Positions 55,464-64,000 are shown, counted from the stretch's first letter. The stretch is DNA of 64,000 nt from Comamonadaceae bacterium PBBC1 (GCA_002256145.1 NKIP01000005.1:189618-253617), one strand, 5' to 3'. Numbers and translations: made by a program. The notes: generated by a model not told the origin, from the sequence alone.

Positions 55464-56024
55464 TTATTTGGGCGCGGTCACCGTCACCAAGGCCGGACGC
55501 AGCACGCGCTCAGCGATGGAATAGCCCTTTTGCAGCACCGTGACCACGGTGTTGGGCTCTTGCTCGGCGGGCACCACACTGATGGCCTGGTGGTGGTGTG
55601 GGTCAAATTTGGTGCCGGCAGGCGGTGCAATCTCGACCACTTTGTTGCGCTCCAGCGCGCTTTTGAGCTGGCGCAAGGTGGCTTGCGAACCTTCACGGAT
55701 CTGCTCCAGCGTGGCATTGGGGATGGCCAGGCCCGCTTCCAGGCTGTCCAGCACCGGCAGCAAACTGTCGGCAAAACCCTCGACGGCAAATTTGCGAGCC
55801 TTGCTGATCTCGTCTTCGGCACGGCGGCGGGCGTTTTGCACATCGGCTTGGGCACGCAGGTACTGGTCGGCCAAATCGGCGTTTTGCGCTTTCAAGTTGA
55901 CCAATTCGGCTTGGGCATCGGCCAAAGGATCGGTGGCTTGGGAGGACGCGGCCATGGCGGCTACGGCGGCCAATTCTTCGTCGCTCAAGGCTTGGGTTTG
56001 GGAGTTTTGTGTGGCTTCTGACAT
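55464..56024 (-). CDS. grpE: Nucleotide exchange factor GrpE
   Basis: 186 residues. N-terminal coiled coil ([20 protein letters not shown]), then the typical [35 protein letters not shown] and C-terminal [19 protein letters not shown]. Releases ADP from DnaK. ATG 56024 (MSEATQNS); the frame open to 56111 covers the promoter. First gene of the heat-shock operon. Confidence 0.95.
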   Translation of the reverse strand: MSEATQNSQTQALSDEELAAVAAMAASSQATDPLADAQAELVNLKAQNADLADQYLRAQADVQNARRRAEDEISKARKFAVEGFADSLLPVLDSLEAGLAIPNATLEQIREGSQATLRQLKSALERNKVVEIAPPAGTKFDPHHHQAISVVPAEQEPNTVVTVLQKGYSIAERVLRPALVTVTAPK

Positions 56025-56057
56025 GAACAATGTCCGCAAAAAATGAATACCCCTCTT

Positions 56058-56085
56058 ATGTAGGGGCGTATTGGAGGGCTTCAAG
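56058..56085 (-). promoter_or_regulatory. Sigma-32 heat-shock promoter of grpE-dnaK-dnaJ
   Basis: On the minus strand, CTTGAAG (56079-56085) is followed after 12 bp by CCCCTACAT (56058-56066). This closely fits the sigma-32 consensus (CTTGAAA, 11-16 bp, CCCCATNT), 34 bp before the grpE start. Confidence 0.78.
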
Positions 56086-56125
56086 GGGGAATTTGACTGA
56101 AAAGTGGGCAAGGGTGCCGCGCAAG

Positions 56126-56151
56126 AAAAAACCCGCCAAATGGCGGGTTTT
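56126..56151 (-). terminator. Rho-independent terminator of FKBP gene
   Basis: ACCCGCC / GGCGGGT stem with a 4-nt loop; on the minus strand it is followed by a T-run. It lies 24 bp past the FKBP stop and before the grpE promoter, so it isolates the heat-shock operon. Confidence 0.88.
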
Positions 56152-56174
56152 GCCCCAATGCAGCCGATGTGCGC

Positions 56175-56525
56175 TCAGTTCAGGGCCAGCAATTCCACAT
56201 CAAACTTCAGCGTGGCATTGGGTGGAATCACGCCACCTGCACCGCGTGCACCATAGCCCAGCTCAGAAGGGATGATCAGTGTGCGCTGACCGCCCACCTT
56301 CATGCCAGCCACACCCTCGTCCCAGCCTTTGATGACCATGCCGGCACCCAGACCAAACACAAAGGGGTCACGGCGGTCGCGGCTCGAATCAAACTTGGCA
56401 CCTTGCTGGCCATCTTTGTAAAGCCACCCGGTGTAGTGCACGGTCACATCCTGGCCAGGCGTGGCCACGGCGCCATCGCCAACAACGGTGTCTTCGTACT
56501 GCAAGCCAGAGGGAGTGGTGTTCAT
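56175..56525 (-). CDS. FKBP-type peptidyl-prolyl cis-trans isomerase
   Basis: 116 residues, a single FKBP domain: GLQYEDTVVGDGAVATPGQD, VTVHYTGWLYKDG, FDSSRDRRDPFVFGLGAGMVIKG split by WDEGVAGMKVGGQR, and IPPNATLKFDVELL. No signal peptide, so cytoplasmic. Speeds proline isomerisation in protein folding, which fits its chaperone neighbours. ATG 56525 is chosen over the open frame to 56552. Confidence 0.94.
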   Translation of the reverse strand: MNTTPSGLQYEDTVVGDGAVATPGQDVTVHYTGWLYKDGQQGAKFDSSRDRRDPFVFGLGAGMVIKGWDEGVAGMKVGGQRTLIIPSELGYGARGAGGVIPPNATLKFDVELLALN

Positions 56526-56559
56526 GGAAAGCTTTCTGTCAAAAAGAAACACGGCCAGT

Positions 56560-56866
56560 GATCCACAGCACCGTGTGTGTAAAACCCAAAATTATGCCAG
56601 CCTGGGGGGCAAGCCGGGCTGGCGAGCAAGAAGTTGAGAGCTGTTTTGTGAAACGTTTCTCAGAAATAGTTGAATTTTTCATTCATATTTACAAAACACA
56701 AATTGTAAATATTGATATGTTTTTACAAAAAAATGAAAGTTTATTTGGAAATGTAACCATGTTGAAAGCTCACTCTGGTCAAAAAATCACAAATATAAAA
56801 CGCATTTGAATGAAAATTTAATTAAATAAAAATCAACATTCACAAAATTAACAAGTTGTTGTCAAG
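56560..56866. other. AT-rich intergenic stretch
   Basis: Upstream of the FKBP gene. A-rich and T-rich after about 56640, with no credible coding frame; an open frame here lacks protein character. Contains the FKBP promoter near its left end; nothing else recognised. Confidence 0.5.
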
Positions 56867-57020
56867 GTAGGAGCTAGCCCTGCTGGCGATAGACCGTTGT
56901 GAATCATCAACCGTCGCCACTGCCACCACCGCCTCAATCGCCAGCAGGGCTGTCTCCTACAAAGACCCACAATTCCATGACAAACAGGATTCCCTTGTAG
57001 GAGCTAGCCCTGCTGGCGAT
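56867..57020. repeat. REP-like elements left of RAYT gene
   Basis: Plus-strand element 56867-56890 (variant CTAGCCCTGCTGG), minus-strand element 56937-56960, plus-strand element 56997-57020. The unit from one plus-strand copy to the next is 130 bp; it recurs, almost identical, to the right of the RAYT gene. Confidence 0.9.
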
Positions 57021-57076
57021 AGACCCGTTCATCAGAGCAACTGAAATAGCTCACTACACCAGATGACGGTCCCACA

Positions 57077-57520
57077 TCAGATCCAGATGGCATCCCAATG
57101 TGGATACAGGCCAACTCTGTTGACCACGCCTGCTCGAACCGGATTCGCGACGATGTAACGCGCTATCGCTGGCAGATCGTCTTCTCGGCGAATGGCTCTG
57201 TCGTGAAAGCCTTTTTGCCAAAGATGGGGGCCAATGAGTTTGGACGACATGGATTTGACGCGTTGCACGCAGGGGGACAAAGCTTCGGTATTGCCCAATT
57301 GGAAAAGCCAATGCAAATGATCGGGCATCACAACAAAGGCCATGGTTGCGGCGCGATCCGCGTAGTCACGATGATGCAAGACACCAATGAGCTTACGGGC
57401 GGCGTCAAAATCCGCAAAAACTGGTTTTCGATTGGCCGTAACGGCAGTGACCAAGTAAACACCGCCAGACTGAGAATAACGGCCTGTCCGCAAATGGCTG
57501 GTATGGGGTCTTTGCTCCAT
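57077..57520 (-). CDS. REP-associated tyrosine transposase (RAYT, Y1/IS200-like)
   Basis: 147 residues of the single-strand Y1 transposase family. HUH-like metal motif His68-Leu-His70 in VVMPDHLHWLFQLG; catalytic tyrosine candidate Tyr122 in AIARYIVANPVRAGVV, the typical RAYT context. N-terminal RTGRYSQSGGVYLVTAVTAN is also typical. Bracketed on both sides by inverted REP-like elements, which RAYTs are thought to mobilise. GCGAGAG lies just before ATG 57520. Intact, so possibly active. Confidence 0.92.
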   Translation of the reverse strand: MEQRPHTSHLRTGRYSQSGGVYLVTAVTANRKPVFADFDAARKLIGVLHHRDYADRAATMAFVVMPDHLHWLFQLGNTEALSPCVQRVKSMSSKLIGPHLWQKGFHDRAIRREDDLPAIARYIVANPVRAGVVNRVGLYPHWDAIWI

Positions 57521-57578
57521 CTCTCGCCCTCCCTGCGCCCCATGTTAATCAACGACATGGGCCAAATCAAGCACCTTC

Positions 57579-57846
57579 ATCGCCAGCAGGGCTGTCTCCT
57601 ACAAAGACCAACAATCCCAATGAAAGAGCTACCCCTGCTAGCGATAGACCGTTGTGAACCATCAACCGTCGCCACCGCCACCACCGCCTCAATCGCCAGC
57701 AGGGCTGTCTCCTACAAAGACCCACAATTCCCATGACAAACAGGATTCCCTTGTAGGAGCTAGCCCTGCTAGCGATAGACCGTTGTGAACCACCAACCGT
57801 CGCCACTGCCACCACCGCCTCAATCGCCAGCAGGGCTGTCTCCTAC
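57579..57846. repeat. REP-like elements right of RAYT gene
   Basis: Minus-strand elements at 57579-57602, 57692-57715 and 57823-57846; plus-strand elements at 57622-57645 (degenerate) and 57753-57776. The repeat spacing of 131 bp and the internal sequence (GACCGTTGTGAA, CCACCACCGCCTCAA) match the left flank. Confidence 0.9.
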
Positions 57847-57924
57847 AAAGTCAGGGGCACAGTTCAAGAAACGCTATCGAGGTTGACACCTGCACAGAGA
57901 AATCACCAAAGGCAAATTGACGGG

Positions 57925-59112
57925 TTAAGGGGATTCAACTTGATTCGGCGCAGCTCTTTTGGACAGGTCGCGCATCAGGGCCTGAAGGCCGTAGGTCCAT
58001 GGGGTGGCGATGTCGGAGGTGGTGACTTGGTTGACCAATGTGCCCAGTTTGGGGGTGGACACACTCACCACATCGCCCACCACATGCGTAAAACCTTGGC
58101 CCGGGCCGTGACGGTCTTGAGTGGGCGCAAACATGGTGCCCAAAAACAGCACCATGCCATCCGGATATTGGTGGTATTTGCCCATCGCTTGATGCACCAA
58201 ATCGAGGGGATCGCGGCTGATCTGGCTCAGGGAGCTGCTGCCCTGCATGACAAACCCCTCGGGTCCTTTGACTTCGAGGCTCAACTCGCATTGGCGCACA
58301 TCGTCAATGCCAAACTGCGCATCAAAAAGCCGAATGAACGGGCCAATGGCGCAACTCGCATTGTTGTCCTTGGCCTTGCCCAAGAGCAGGGCGCTGCGGC
58401 CCTCAAAATCGCGCAAATTCACATCGTTGCCCAGGGTGGCCCCCACCACTTCGCCGCGTGAATTGGTCGCCAACACAATTTCGGGCTCGGGGTTGTTCCA
58501 TTGGCTGGCCGGGTGAATGCCCACCCAAGCCCCGCAGCCCACAGCGCTCATGGGTTGCGACTTGGTAAAAATTTCGGCATCGGGTCCAATCCCTACCTCT
58601 AAATACTGAGACCACATGCCCTGTGCCAAGAGCACTTGCTTGAGCTGCGCGGCTTGCTCAGAGCCAGGCACCACGCTGCGCAAATTGTCGCCAATGACGG
58701 CCACCACCGCTTGCCGTACCGCCTCGGCACGGCTGGCGTCGCCACGCGCTTGTTCTTCAATCACCCGCTCCAGCATGCTGGCCACAAAGGTCACCCCCGC
58801 GGCTTTGACCGCTTGCAAATCACAAGGGGCCATGAACCAAGGCGCATCCGTCCTGCGTTGCGGCTCGTTGCTGTTGTCCAAGGCTTGATCGGTACTGCAC
58901 AAAACGGGTGCGTAACCAAAATTTACAAAATCATGAACCCGAGCTGCCACATCGGGCAAGTCCAGCAATGCGCTGCAAGTGGTGGCCAAACCCGACAGAT
59001 CCAGCACATGCTGCGGTGTCACTGCCACCACAAACGCCCCTGCGTGAGGAACCCACAAACGCCCCACCAACAGTGCTTGGTGCGCGTCTTGCGGCAAATG
59101 GGAGTTCAACAT
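57925..59112 (-). CDS. Fumarylacetoacetate hydrolase family protein (2-keto-3-deoxy-acid dehydratase-like)
   Basis: 395 residues. The C-terminal FAH fold has the metal-site segment NNPEPEIVLATNSRGEVVG (Glu ligands) and TLGNDVNLRDFEGRSALLLG with Asp. The length and the N-terminal domain are like 2-keto-3-deoxy-D-xylonate/L-arabonate dehydratases (XylX-type), but other sugar-acid genes are absent, so the reaction is inferred. It is flanked on both sides by REP-like elements and is transcribed away from the tandem array. Confidence 0.82.
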   Translation of the reverse strand: MLNSHLPQDAHQALLVGRLWVPHAGAFVVAVTPQHVLDLSGLATTCSALLDLPDVAARVHDFVNFGYAPVLCSTDQALDNSNEPQRRTDAPWFMAPCDLQAVKAAGVTFVASMLERVIEEQARGDASRAEAVRQAVVAVIGDNLRSVVPGSEQAAQLKQVLLAQGMWSQYLEVGIGPDAEIFTKSQPMSAVGCGAWVGIHPASQWNNPEPEIVLATNSRGEVVGATLGNDVNLRDFEGRSALLLGKAKDNNASCAIGPFIRLFDAQFGIDDVRQCELSLEVKGPEGFVMQGSSSLSQISRDPLDLVHQAMGKYHQYPDGMVLFLGTMFAPTQDRHGPGQGFTHVVGDVVSVSTPKLGTLVNQVTTSDIATPWTYGLQALMRDLSKRAAPNQVESP

Positions 59113-59178
59113 GTTCAGACCTCAATCAATGCAAAACGCCATGTTGTCAGACAGGCGGTTGAAAACGTGTCACTTTGG

Positions 59179-59268
<90 letters not shown>

Positions 59269-59328
59269 CAAGTTTATCGATTCGGCCCGATGAAGTCTGA
59301 GGCGTGTGATGCCAAGTGGGTGGATTTT

Positions 59329-60185
59329 GTAGGCGCTTGTCCTGCAAGCGATCAATCGTCGGTCCCCCATAACCGTCGCCATCGCCAGCAGGGCTGTCTC
59401 CTACAAAAAAACCTTGACCGAGGCTGCCTTTGTAGGAGCTTGCCCAGCAAACGATGGCCCGCAGACCACGAGCGCCCCAATCGCCAGCAGGGCTGTCTCC
59501 TACAAAAACACCTTGACTGAGGCTGCCTTTGTAGGAGCTTGCCCAGCAAACGATGGCCCGCAGACCACGAGCGCCCCAATCGCCAGCAGGGCTGTCTCCT
59601 ACAAAAAACCCTTGACCGAGGCTGCCTTTGTAGGAGCTTGCCCTGCAAACGATGGCCCGCAGACCACGAGCGCCCCAATCGCCAGCAGGGCTGTCTCCTA
59701 CAAAAACCCCTTGACCGAGGCTGCCTTTGTAGGAGCTTGTCCTGCAAGCGATGGCCCGCAGACCACGAGCGCCCCAATCGCCAGCAGGGCTGTCTCCTAC
59801 AAAAACACCTTGACTGAGGCTGCTTTTGTAGGAGCTTGCCCTGCAAGCGATGGCCCGCAGACCACGAGCGCCCCAATCGCCAGCAGGGCCGTCTCCTACA
59901 AAAAACCCTTGACCGAGGCTGCATTTGTAGGAGCTTGCCCTGCAAGCGATGGCCCGCAGACCACGAGCGCCCCAATCGCCAGCAGGGCTGTCTCCTACAA
60001 AAAACCCTTGACCGAGGCTGCCTTTGTAGGAGCTTGCCCTGCAAGCGATGGCCCGCAGACCACGAGCGCCCCAATCGCCAGCAGGGCTGTCTCCTACAAA
60101 AAACCCTTGACCGAGGCTGCTTTTGTAGGAGCTTGCCCTGCAAGCGATGGCCCGCAGAGCACAAGCGTCTGATCGCCAGCTCACC
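59329..60185. repeat. REP tandem array, period 99 bp
   Basis: Nine plus-strand TTG/CAA-class elements begin at 59329, 59432, 59531, 59630, 59729, 59828, 59927, 60026 and 60125. The last eight are spaced exactly 99 bp; the first gap is 103 bp. Each is followed about 52 bp later by a minus-strand CAG/CTG-class element; the last is truncated near 60172. Units are nearly identical. 99 bp is 33 codons, so open frames run through the array in several phases; they are not genes. Confidence 0.97.
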
Positions 60186-60393
60186 CTTCAAGCATCACAG
60201 GACCGGAGCATAAAGACCAGCGTTCTTAACCAAAAATCAAAATTCACTCAAATCGTAAAAGTTGATCAAAACTTGAAAAGTAACTTCATAAATTTGTTAA
60301 ATTTAATCAAAATTTACAAAATTTAAAGTAAAAAATCAAAAAAACCAGACCTCACGCCAGTCAAGACCGAAAGCTCAGAAGACGGATGAGCAA

Positions 60394-60434
60394 GGGCGAG
60401 GCACTGTGCATGTGCGGTGGTGCCTCCCTTTTTT
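60394..60434 (+). terminator. Hairpin with T-tract in the EPS leader
   Basis: GAGGCAC / GTGCCTC stem, extended by GGG/CCC around one bulged base, with a loop of about 15 nt and followed by six T. There is no gene immediately upstream on the plus strand, so it may end a small leader or regulatory RNA. Confidence 0.6.
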
Positions 60435-60798
60435 CTGGCTGTCAACGCCTATGACCCGCAGCTCTGGATAGCCACAGAAAAAACAAGATCACATTTTTTG
60501 TAAATGTTGATCACAACGATCAGAAATCTGTTCCAAGAAGATGTGGAAGACCGAGCTTTGTGCGCTCGATCACAATTTCACAATGTTTTACAAAAAATTA
60601 ATTGAAAATATAAGTAGTAATTAAAAAACAAAATTCATTTCAAAATAGATACAAATAACAATAACATTTAAACAAAGTAAACCCTAACAAATTCGTTTCT
60701 TTCACTGTCTTTCAATGATTCTCAAATATACTAGAGCTCGTGGATTTATTGTTTTTAACATTATTTATCTCAAATGTGCCGCAAACAGTGACGGTACT

Positions 60799-60806
60799 GC
60801 GGTAGC
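60799..60806 (+). promoter_or_regulatory. ops-like element (GCGGTAGC)
   Basis: Core GCGGTAGC identical to the RfaH ops core, preceded by CAGTG and GGTA as in JUMPstart elements, 126 bp before wza. A role in antitermination of the long operon is inferred. Confidence 0.45.
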
Positions 60807-60931
60807 CATGGTTTTTTGAGTGTTTGTGAATACTTTTCAATGACTCAAAACCCTCTCAAAGCGTTGTTCGCCATTCAAACCCCCCCAATGGCCTACGTAC
60901 AAACCACAAGCCCTCTTCAAGCTTGCGCCTC

Positions 60932-62053
60932 ATGAAACAGTTATTCCTTCGGGCCATGCCCCTGTTGGCCGCAGCCGCGTTGGGTGGCTGTGCTTACGCG
61001 CCTGGGTTTTACACAGGCACCAACAGTGCAGGCCCCGAATGGCTCAACGCGGCCTTTGACCCTGCCGACGCGCCACCGCCTGGCTCGCTCCTCAGCATCA
61101 CCCCCGAGTTGTTGCGCCAACAACGCGCCAGACAATCCAGCGACATTCCCGAGCCCGTCAAACAGCTCTTCGACAAACCCAAGCCCTACCTCATTGGCGC
61201 TGGCGACGTCATCAGCATCATGGTTTGGGGCCACCCCGAGTTTTCACAAACCACCACCGGCACCCAAGGCGGCGGTGACGCGGCCAACAGCGGTTTCAAC
61301 ATCAGCCCCGACGGCCTGATCCAGTTCCCCTATGTGGGCACGCTCAAACTGGCCGGACTCACCGAATACCAAGCCCGCGACCTCTTGGTTTCGCGGCTGT
61401 CCGAATACATCAAGGCACCCCAAGTCACTGTGCGCGTGCAAGCGTTTCGCAGTGGCCGCATTCACATCGACGGTGAAGTGCGCACCCCGGGCACCATGCC
61501 CATCAACGACATGCCCATGACCCTGACCGAGGTCATTGGCAGGGCAGGGGGCTTCACCGCCACGGCCGACCGTGCCGCCATCGCCGTCACACGCAACGGC
61601 AAAACCGCCACCGTCAACCTGCCGCAGCTCATTGAAAAAGGCATCAACCCCTCCAACATCATGCTGCGCCACGACGACCTCGTGCGCGTGCTGGGCCGCG
61701 AAGATGCCAAAGTGTTTGTGCTGGGCGAAGTGCTGCGCCCCAGCACCCAGTCACTGCGCAACGGCCGCCTCACCCTGAACGAAGCCCTGAGCGAAGCCGG
61801 TGGCATCAACCCCAACTCGGCCGACCCGCGTCAAATTTTTGTGGTGCGCACAGCCAACCCCGAGCAACCCGAGCTGTACCACCTCAACGCCAAATCACCC
61901 CTGGCCTACGCCCTGTCTGCCGGGTTTGAACTTCAAGCACGCGACGTGATTTATGTCGACCCCGTGCCCCTTGTCCGATGGAACCGTGTGATCAGCCTGG
62001 TCCTGCCCAGCGCACAAGCTGTCACCACCACCCGCATCGTGACAGGCAACTGA
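60932..62053 (+). CDS. wza: Polysaccharide export outer-membrane lipoprotein (Wza-like)
   Basis: 373 residues. Lipoprotein signal AMPLLAAAALGGCAYAPG with the lipid cysteine at residue 20. Poly-export domain: YLIGAGDVISIMVWGHPEF, DGLIQFPYVGTLKLAGLT. Then SLBB domains: GRIHIDGEVRTPGTMPIN, VFVLGEVLRPSTQSLRNG. Forms the octameric outer-membrane channel for capsule/EPS. ATG 60932 is preferred to a TTG at 60923. First gene of wza-wzb-wzc. Confidence 0.93.
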   Translation: MKQLFLRAMPLLAAAALGGCAYAPGFYTGTNSAGPEWLNAAFDPADAPPPGSLLSITPELLRQQRARQSSDIPEPVKQLFDKPKPYLIGAGDVISIMVWGHPEFSQTTTGTQGGGDAANSGFNISPDGLIQFPYVGTLKLAGLTEYQARDLLVSRLSEYIKAPQVTVRVQAFRSGRIHIDGEVRTPGTMPINDMPMTLTEVIGRAGGFTATADRAAIAVTRNGKTATVNLPQLIEKGINPSNIMLRHDDLVRVLGREDAKVFVLGEVLRPSTQSLRNGRLTLNEALSEAGGINPNSADPRQIFVVRTANPEQPELYHLNAKSPLAYALSAGFELQARDVIYVDPVPLVRWNRVISLVLPSAQAVTTTRIVTGN

Positions 62054-62057
62054 AGGC

Positions 62058-62492
62058 ATGCGGCACATCCTGACCCTGTGTGTGGGCAACATTTGCCGCA
62101 GCCCCTTGGCCCAAGCCCTGTTGGCGCGTGAACTGCCCGAGCACCACGTCCGATCAGCGGGCCTGAGCGCCATGGTCGGCTACCCGGCCGACCCCGAAGT
62201 CATCCGCGTGGCCAGAGAGCAAGGGCTCGAATTGCAAGCCCACCGGGCGCAGCAAGTCACCAGCGTCATGTGCCAACAAGCCGAGCTGATTTTGGTGATG
62301 GAACAAGAGCACAAAACCCAACTCGAACAGCTCTACCCGCAAGTGCGCGGCAAAGTGTTTCGCCTGGGCCTGTATGGGCAATTTGACATTGCCGACCCCT
62401 ATCGCCAATCCAGCGAAGCATTTGACACGGCCTACCAAGGCATCGCACAAGGCGTTGCCCTCTGGCTGCCACGCATCAAAAAATTGAACTGA
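62058..62492 (+). CDS. wzb: Low-molecular-weight protein tyrosine phosphatase (Wzb-like)
   Basis: 144 residues. Catalytic loop CVGNICRSP with Cys8 and Arg14, and general acid Asp in IADPYRQS. Dephosphorylates the tyrosine kinase Wzc, needed for cycles of polymer export. It starts 4 bp after the wza stop, with an AAGG box, and is followed after 2 bp by wzc. Confidence 0.94.
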   Translation: MRHILTLCVGNICRSPLAQALLARELPEHHVRSAGLSAMVGYPADPEVIRVAREQGLELQAHRAQQVTSVMCQQAELILVMEQEHKTQLEQLYPQVRGKVFRLGLYGQFDIADPYRQSSEAFDTAYQGIAQGVALWLPRIKKLN

Positions 62493-62494
62493 CC

Positions 62495-64000
62495 ATGAAT
62501 CTTCCTAACCCGAGTGCGCAACTGACAGCGCAACCCGCATCGCCCATGGTCGATGATGACGACGGCATCAACCTGCTCGACATGCTGGACATGCTGATCG
62601 ATCAGCGCTACCTCATTGCCATCGTCACGTTTATAGTTTTAGCAATCGGGGCCGGTTATGCACGCACATTGGTCCCGATTTATGAGGCCAACACACTCAT
62701 TCAGGTCGAAGACTCAAGCAACACATCGTTGGGGTCAGTGCTAGGTGCCATGTTTGACGCCAAATCCTCGGCAAACGCAGAGATTGAAATTCTGAAATCA
62801 CGTCTTGTGGTGGGGCAAGCGGCCAGCAATCTCCAACTGGATCTGACAGTCACTCCAAAATATGTGCCGTACATCGGTCCTTGGTTGGCCCGTGGTGCCA
62901 CTGAGCCATCGAACCCGAGTTTTGCGGGTTTCAAGGGATATGTTCACGGCAACGAGTCCATCAAAGTAAGTCGCTTTGAAATTCCTCCAGAGTTGCGAAA
63001 CATTCAATTTTCTTTAATTTTGAATGAAACTGGTTATGAGATTTTTACAGCCTTAGGCACATCTCTGGGCAAAGGTGTTGAAGGCAAGTTGATGTCTTTC
63101 AACTACCAAGGACAAAGCGGACAGCTACTGATCGACAAAATCGTTGGAAAACCTGGAGCCGAATTTTTCATAGGCAGGCGCTCACAGTTAAGCGTGACTC
63201 AGCAACTGCAAAGTCAAATGAAAATTGCTGAACAAGGCAAATCATCCGGTGTTTTGCGTGTCACGCTTGAAGGCAGTGATCCACAGCGTATTTCAAGAAT
63301 ATTGAACGAAGTTGGCAACCTGTACGTGCGCCAAAACACAGAACGCAAGGGTGCAGAAGCCAAAAAGTCACTCGAATTTTTAAATACGCTATTGCCTCAA
63401 CTGAAAAAACAACTTGAAAGCTCAGAGGCCAGTTTCAACCAGTTCCGAACGCAACAAGGTATTTTTGATTTAAACAGTGAAGCCAGCATTTATCTCAATC
63501 AAGCCGTTGAATTAAAGATCAAACTTTTTGAGTTGAATACCAAACGCAAGGAACTTGAAGCACGCTACACAAGCAAGCACCCGAGCATAGAAACATTGGA
63601 CACCAGTATTCGTGATACCAAAGCTTTGTTGCGCGATGCAGAAAAACAAGTGAAAAAGCTTCCAATCTTGGAGCAAAACTTGTTGCGCCTGACGCGCGAC
63701 GTCAAAGTTGACAACACCCTTTACACCAATCTATTAAACAGTGCTCAACAATTGAGTTTGGTTAAAGAGGGCAAAGTTGGCAACGTGCGGATCATTGATC
63801 CTGCCGTGACGCCAGAAGGCCCCATCAAGCCCAATCGTGCATCCATCACATACACAGCGGGGCTGATGGGCTTGCTCGCAGGTCTGGCTTTAGCCTACAT
63901 CAGGCACAACCTGCGCCCCGGCATCAAAAACGCCGAAGAACTTGAACACCGCCTGGGCCTGAACGTGTTTGCCACCGTGCCCCTGTCCGCAGCGCAGCAA
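62495..64000 (+). CDS. wzc: Polysaccharide co-polymerase / tyrosine kinase (Wzc-like), 3' end outside window
   Basis: First 502 residues, open to the right edge. N-terminal Wzz domain with helix YLIAIVTFIVLAIGAGYA (about residue 45), a periplasmic coiled-coil region (about 250-400: SLEFLNTLLPQLKKQLESSE), the GNVR motif in KVGNVRIIDPA, and a second helix ITYTAGLMGLLAGLALAY. The cytoplasmic kinase domain with Walker motifs should follow beyond the edge. Controls chain length and export with Wza/Wzb. Confidence 0.92.
   Translation, partial: MNLPNPSAQLTAQPASPMVDDDDGINLLDMLDMLIDQRYLIAIVTFIVLAIGAGYARTLVPIYEANTLIQVEDSSNTSLGSVLGAMFDAKSSANAEIEILKSRLVVGQAASNLQLDLTVTPKYVPYIGPWLARGATEPSNPSFAGFKGYVHGNESIKVSRFEIPPELRNIQFSLILNETGYEIFTALGTSLGKGVEGKLMSFNYQGQSGQLLIDKIVGKPGAEFFIGRRSQLSVTQQLQSQMKIAEQGKSSGVLRVTLEGSDPQRISRILNEVGNLYVRQNTERKGAEAKKSLEFLNTLLPQLKKQLESSEASFNQFRTQQGIFDLNSEASIYLNQAVELKIKLFELNTKRKELEARYTSKHPSIETLDTSIRDTKALLRDAEKQVKKLPILEQNLLRLTRDVKVDNTLYTNLLNSAQQLSLVKEGKVGNVRIIDPAVTPEGPIKPNRASITYTAGLMGLLAGLALAYIRHNLRPGIKNAEELEHRLGLNVFATVPLSAAQQ

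Larger units (their letters stand above)
60186..60931. other. Long AT-rich leader region of the exopolysaccharide operon
   Basis: 746 bp without a credible gene. Contains a terminator-like hairpin (60394-60434) and, closer to wza, an ops-like GCGGTAGC (60799). A possible -10 TATACT lies at 60727-60732. The rest is A/T-rich with no recognised RNA family. Confidence 0.5.

Noticed and set aside
54232..55524. 430-codon plus-strand open frame over dnaK
   Set aside because: Antisense shadow of dnaK; low-complexity His/Gly/Val-rich translation.
59329..60185. CRISPR array
   Set aside because: Units contain inverted pairs, the spacers between elements are nearly identical in every unit, the period is 99 bp, and no cas genes are present.

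Overview
The window looks like chromosome of a betaproteobacterium of the order Burkholderiales, probably Comamonadaceae (Limnohabitans/Rhodoferax/Hydrogenophaga-like). This is inferred from gene content: a BktB-type thiolase, a Bug-family receptor, a TRAP transporter, a CphA/CphA' cyanophycin synthetase pair with its ABC/DUF1854 partners, etfBA beside a large acyl-CoA dehydrogenase, and grpE-dnaK-dnaJ. No rRNA, tRNA, CRISPR array or prophage was recognised.

Layout. 1-14 kb is dense, GC-rich core metabolism: the end of an acyl-CoA ligase, a luciferase-like monooxygenase, a short MetE-like protein, a 2OG-Fe dioxygenase, BktB, two SDR enzymes, a TPR protein, two membrane/periplasmic cytochromes c, GNAT, DusC, an Hpt protein and a Nudix hydrolase. 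14.1-28.5 kb is visibly AT-richer and accessory. It holds two related regulatory modules (TetR regulator + small winged-helix protein + about 190-residue membrane protein), an excisionase-type DNA-binding protein with a degenerate receiver domain, a Bug receptor, an RTX/repeat protein, a NERD protein, a coiled-coil exported protein, a large lipoprotein, and an intact plus a broken copy of a TIGR02450 gene. 28.5-42.4 kb returns to core functions: MltB, a histone-deacetylase-like amidohydrolase, enoyl-CoA hydratase, MscS channel, TRAP transporter, EtfBA, acyl-CoA dehydrogenase, nitronate monooxygenase and an acyltransferase-3 protein. 42.5-50.3 kb is a cyanophycin (nitrogen/carbon storage polymer) locus: cphA'-cphA on the minus strand, and a divergent ABC exporter-like protein plus DUF1854 on the plus strand. 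50.5-56.5 kb has a beta-CASP RNase, dnaJ, dnaK, grpE and an FKBP. 57-60.2 kb is a REP/RAYT region. From 60.9 kb to the right edge is the start of an exopolysaccharide operon (wza-wzb-wzc).

The most striking non-coding feature is a family of about 40 short palindromic REP-like elements that begin GTAGGAGC and end GCGAT. They occur in intergenic gaps from 36.9 kb to 60.2 kb, including inside etfBA. They fall into two arm classes with compensating changes and are mostly arranged as inverted pairs. They culminate in a 99-bp-period tandem array at 59.3-60.2 kb, next to a RAYT (REP-associated tyrosine transposase) gene that is itself bracketed by the same elements. Because 99 is divisible by three, the array creates long meaningless open frames on both strands.
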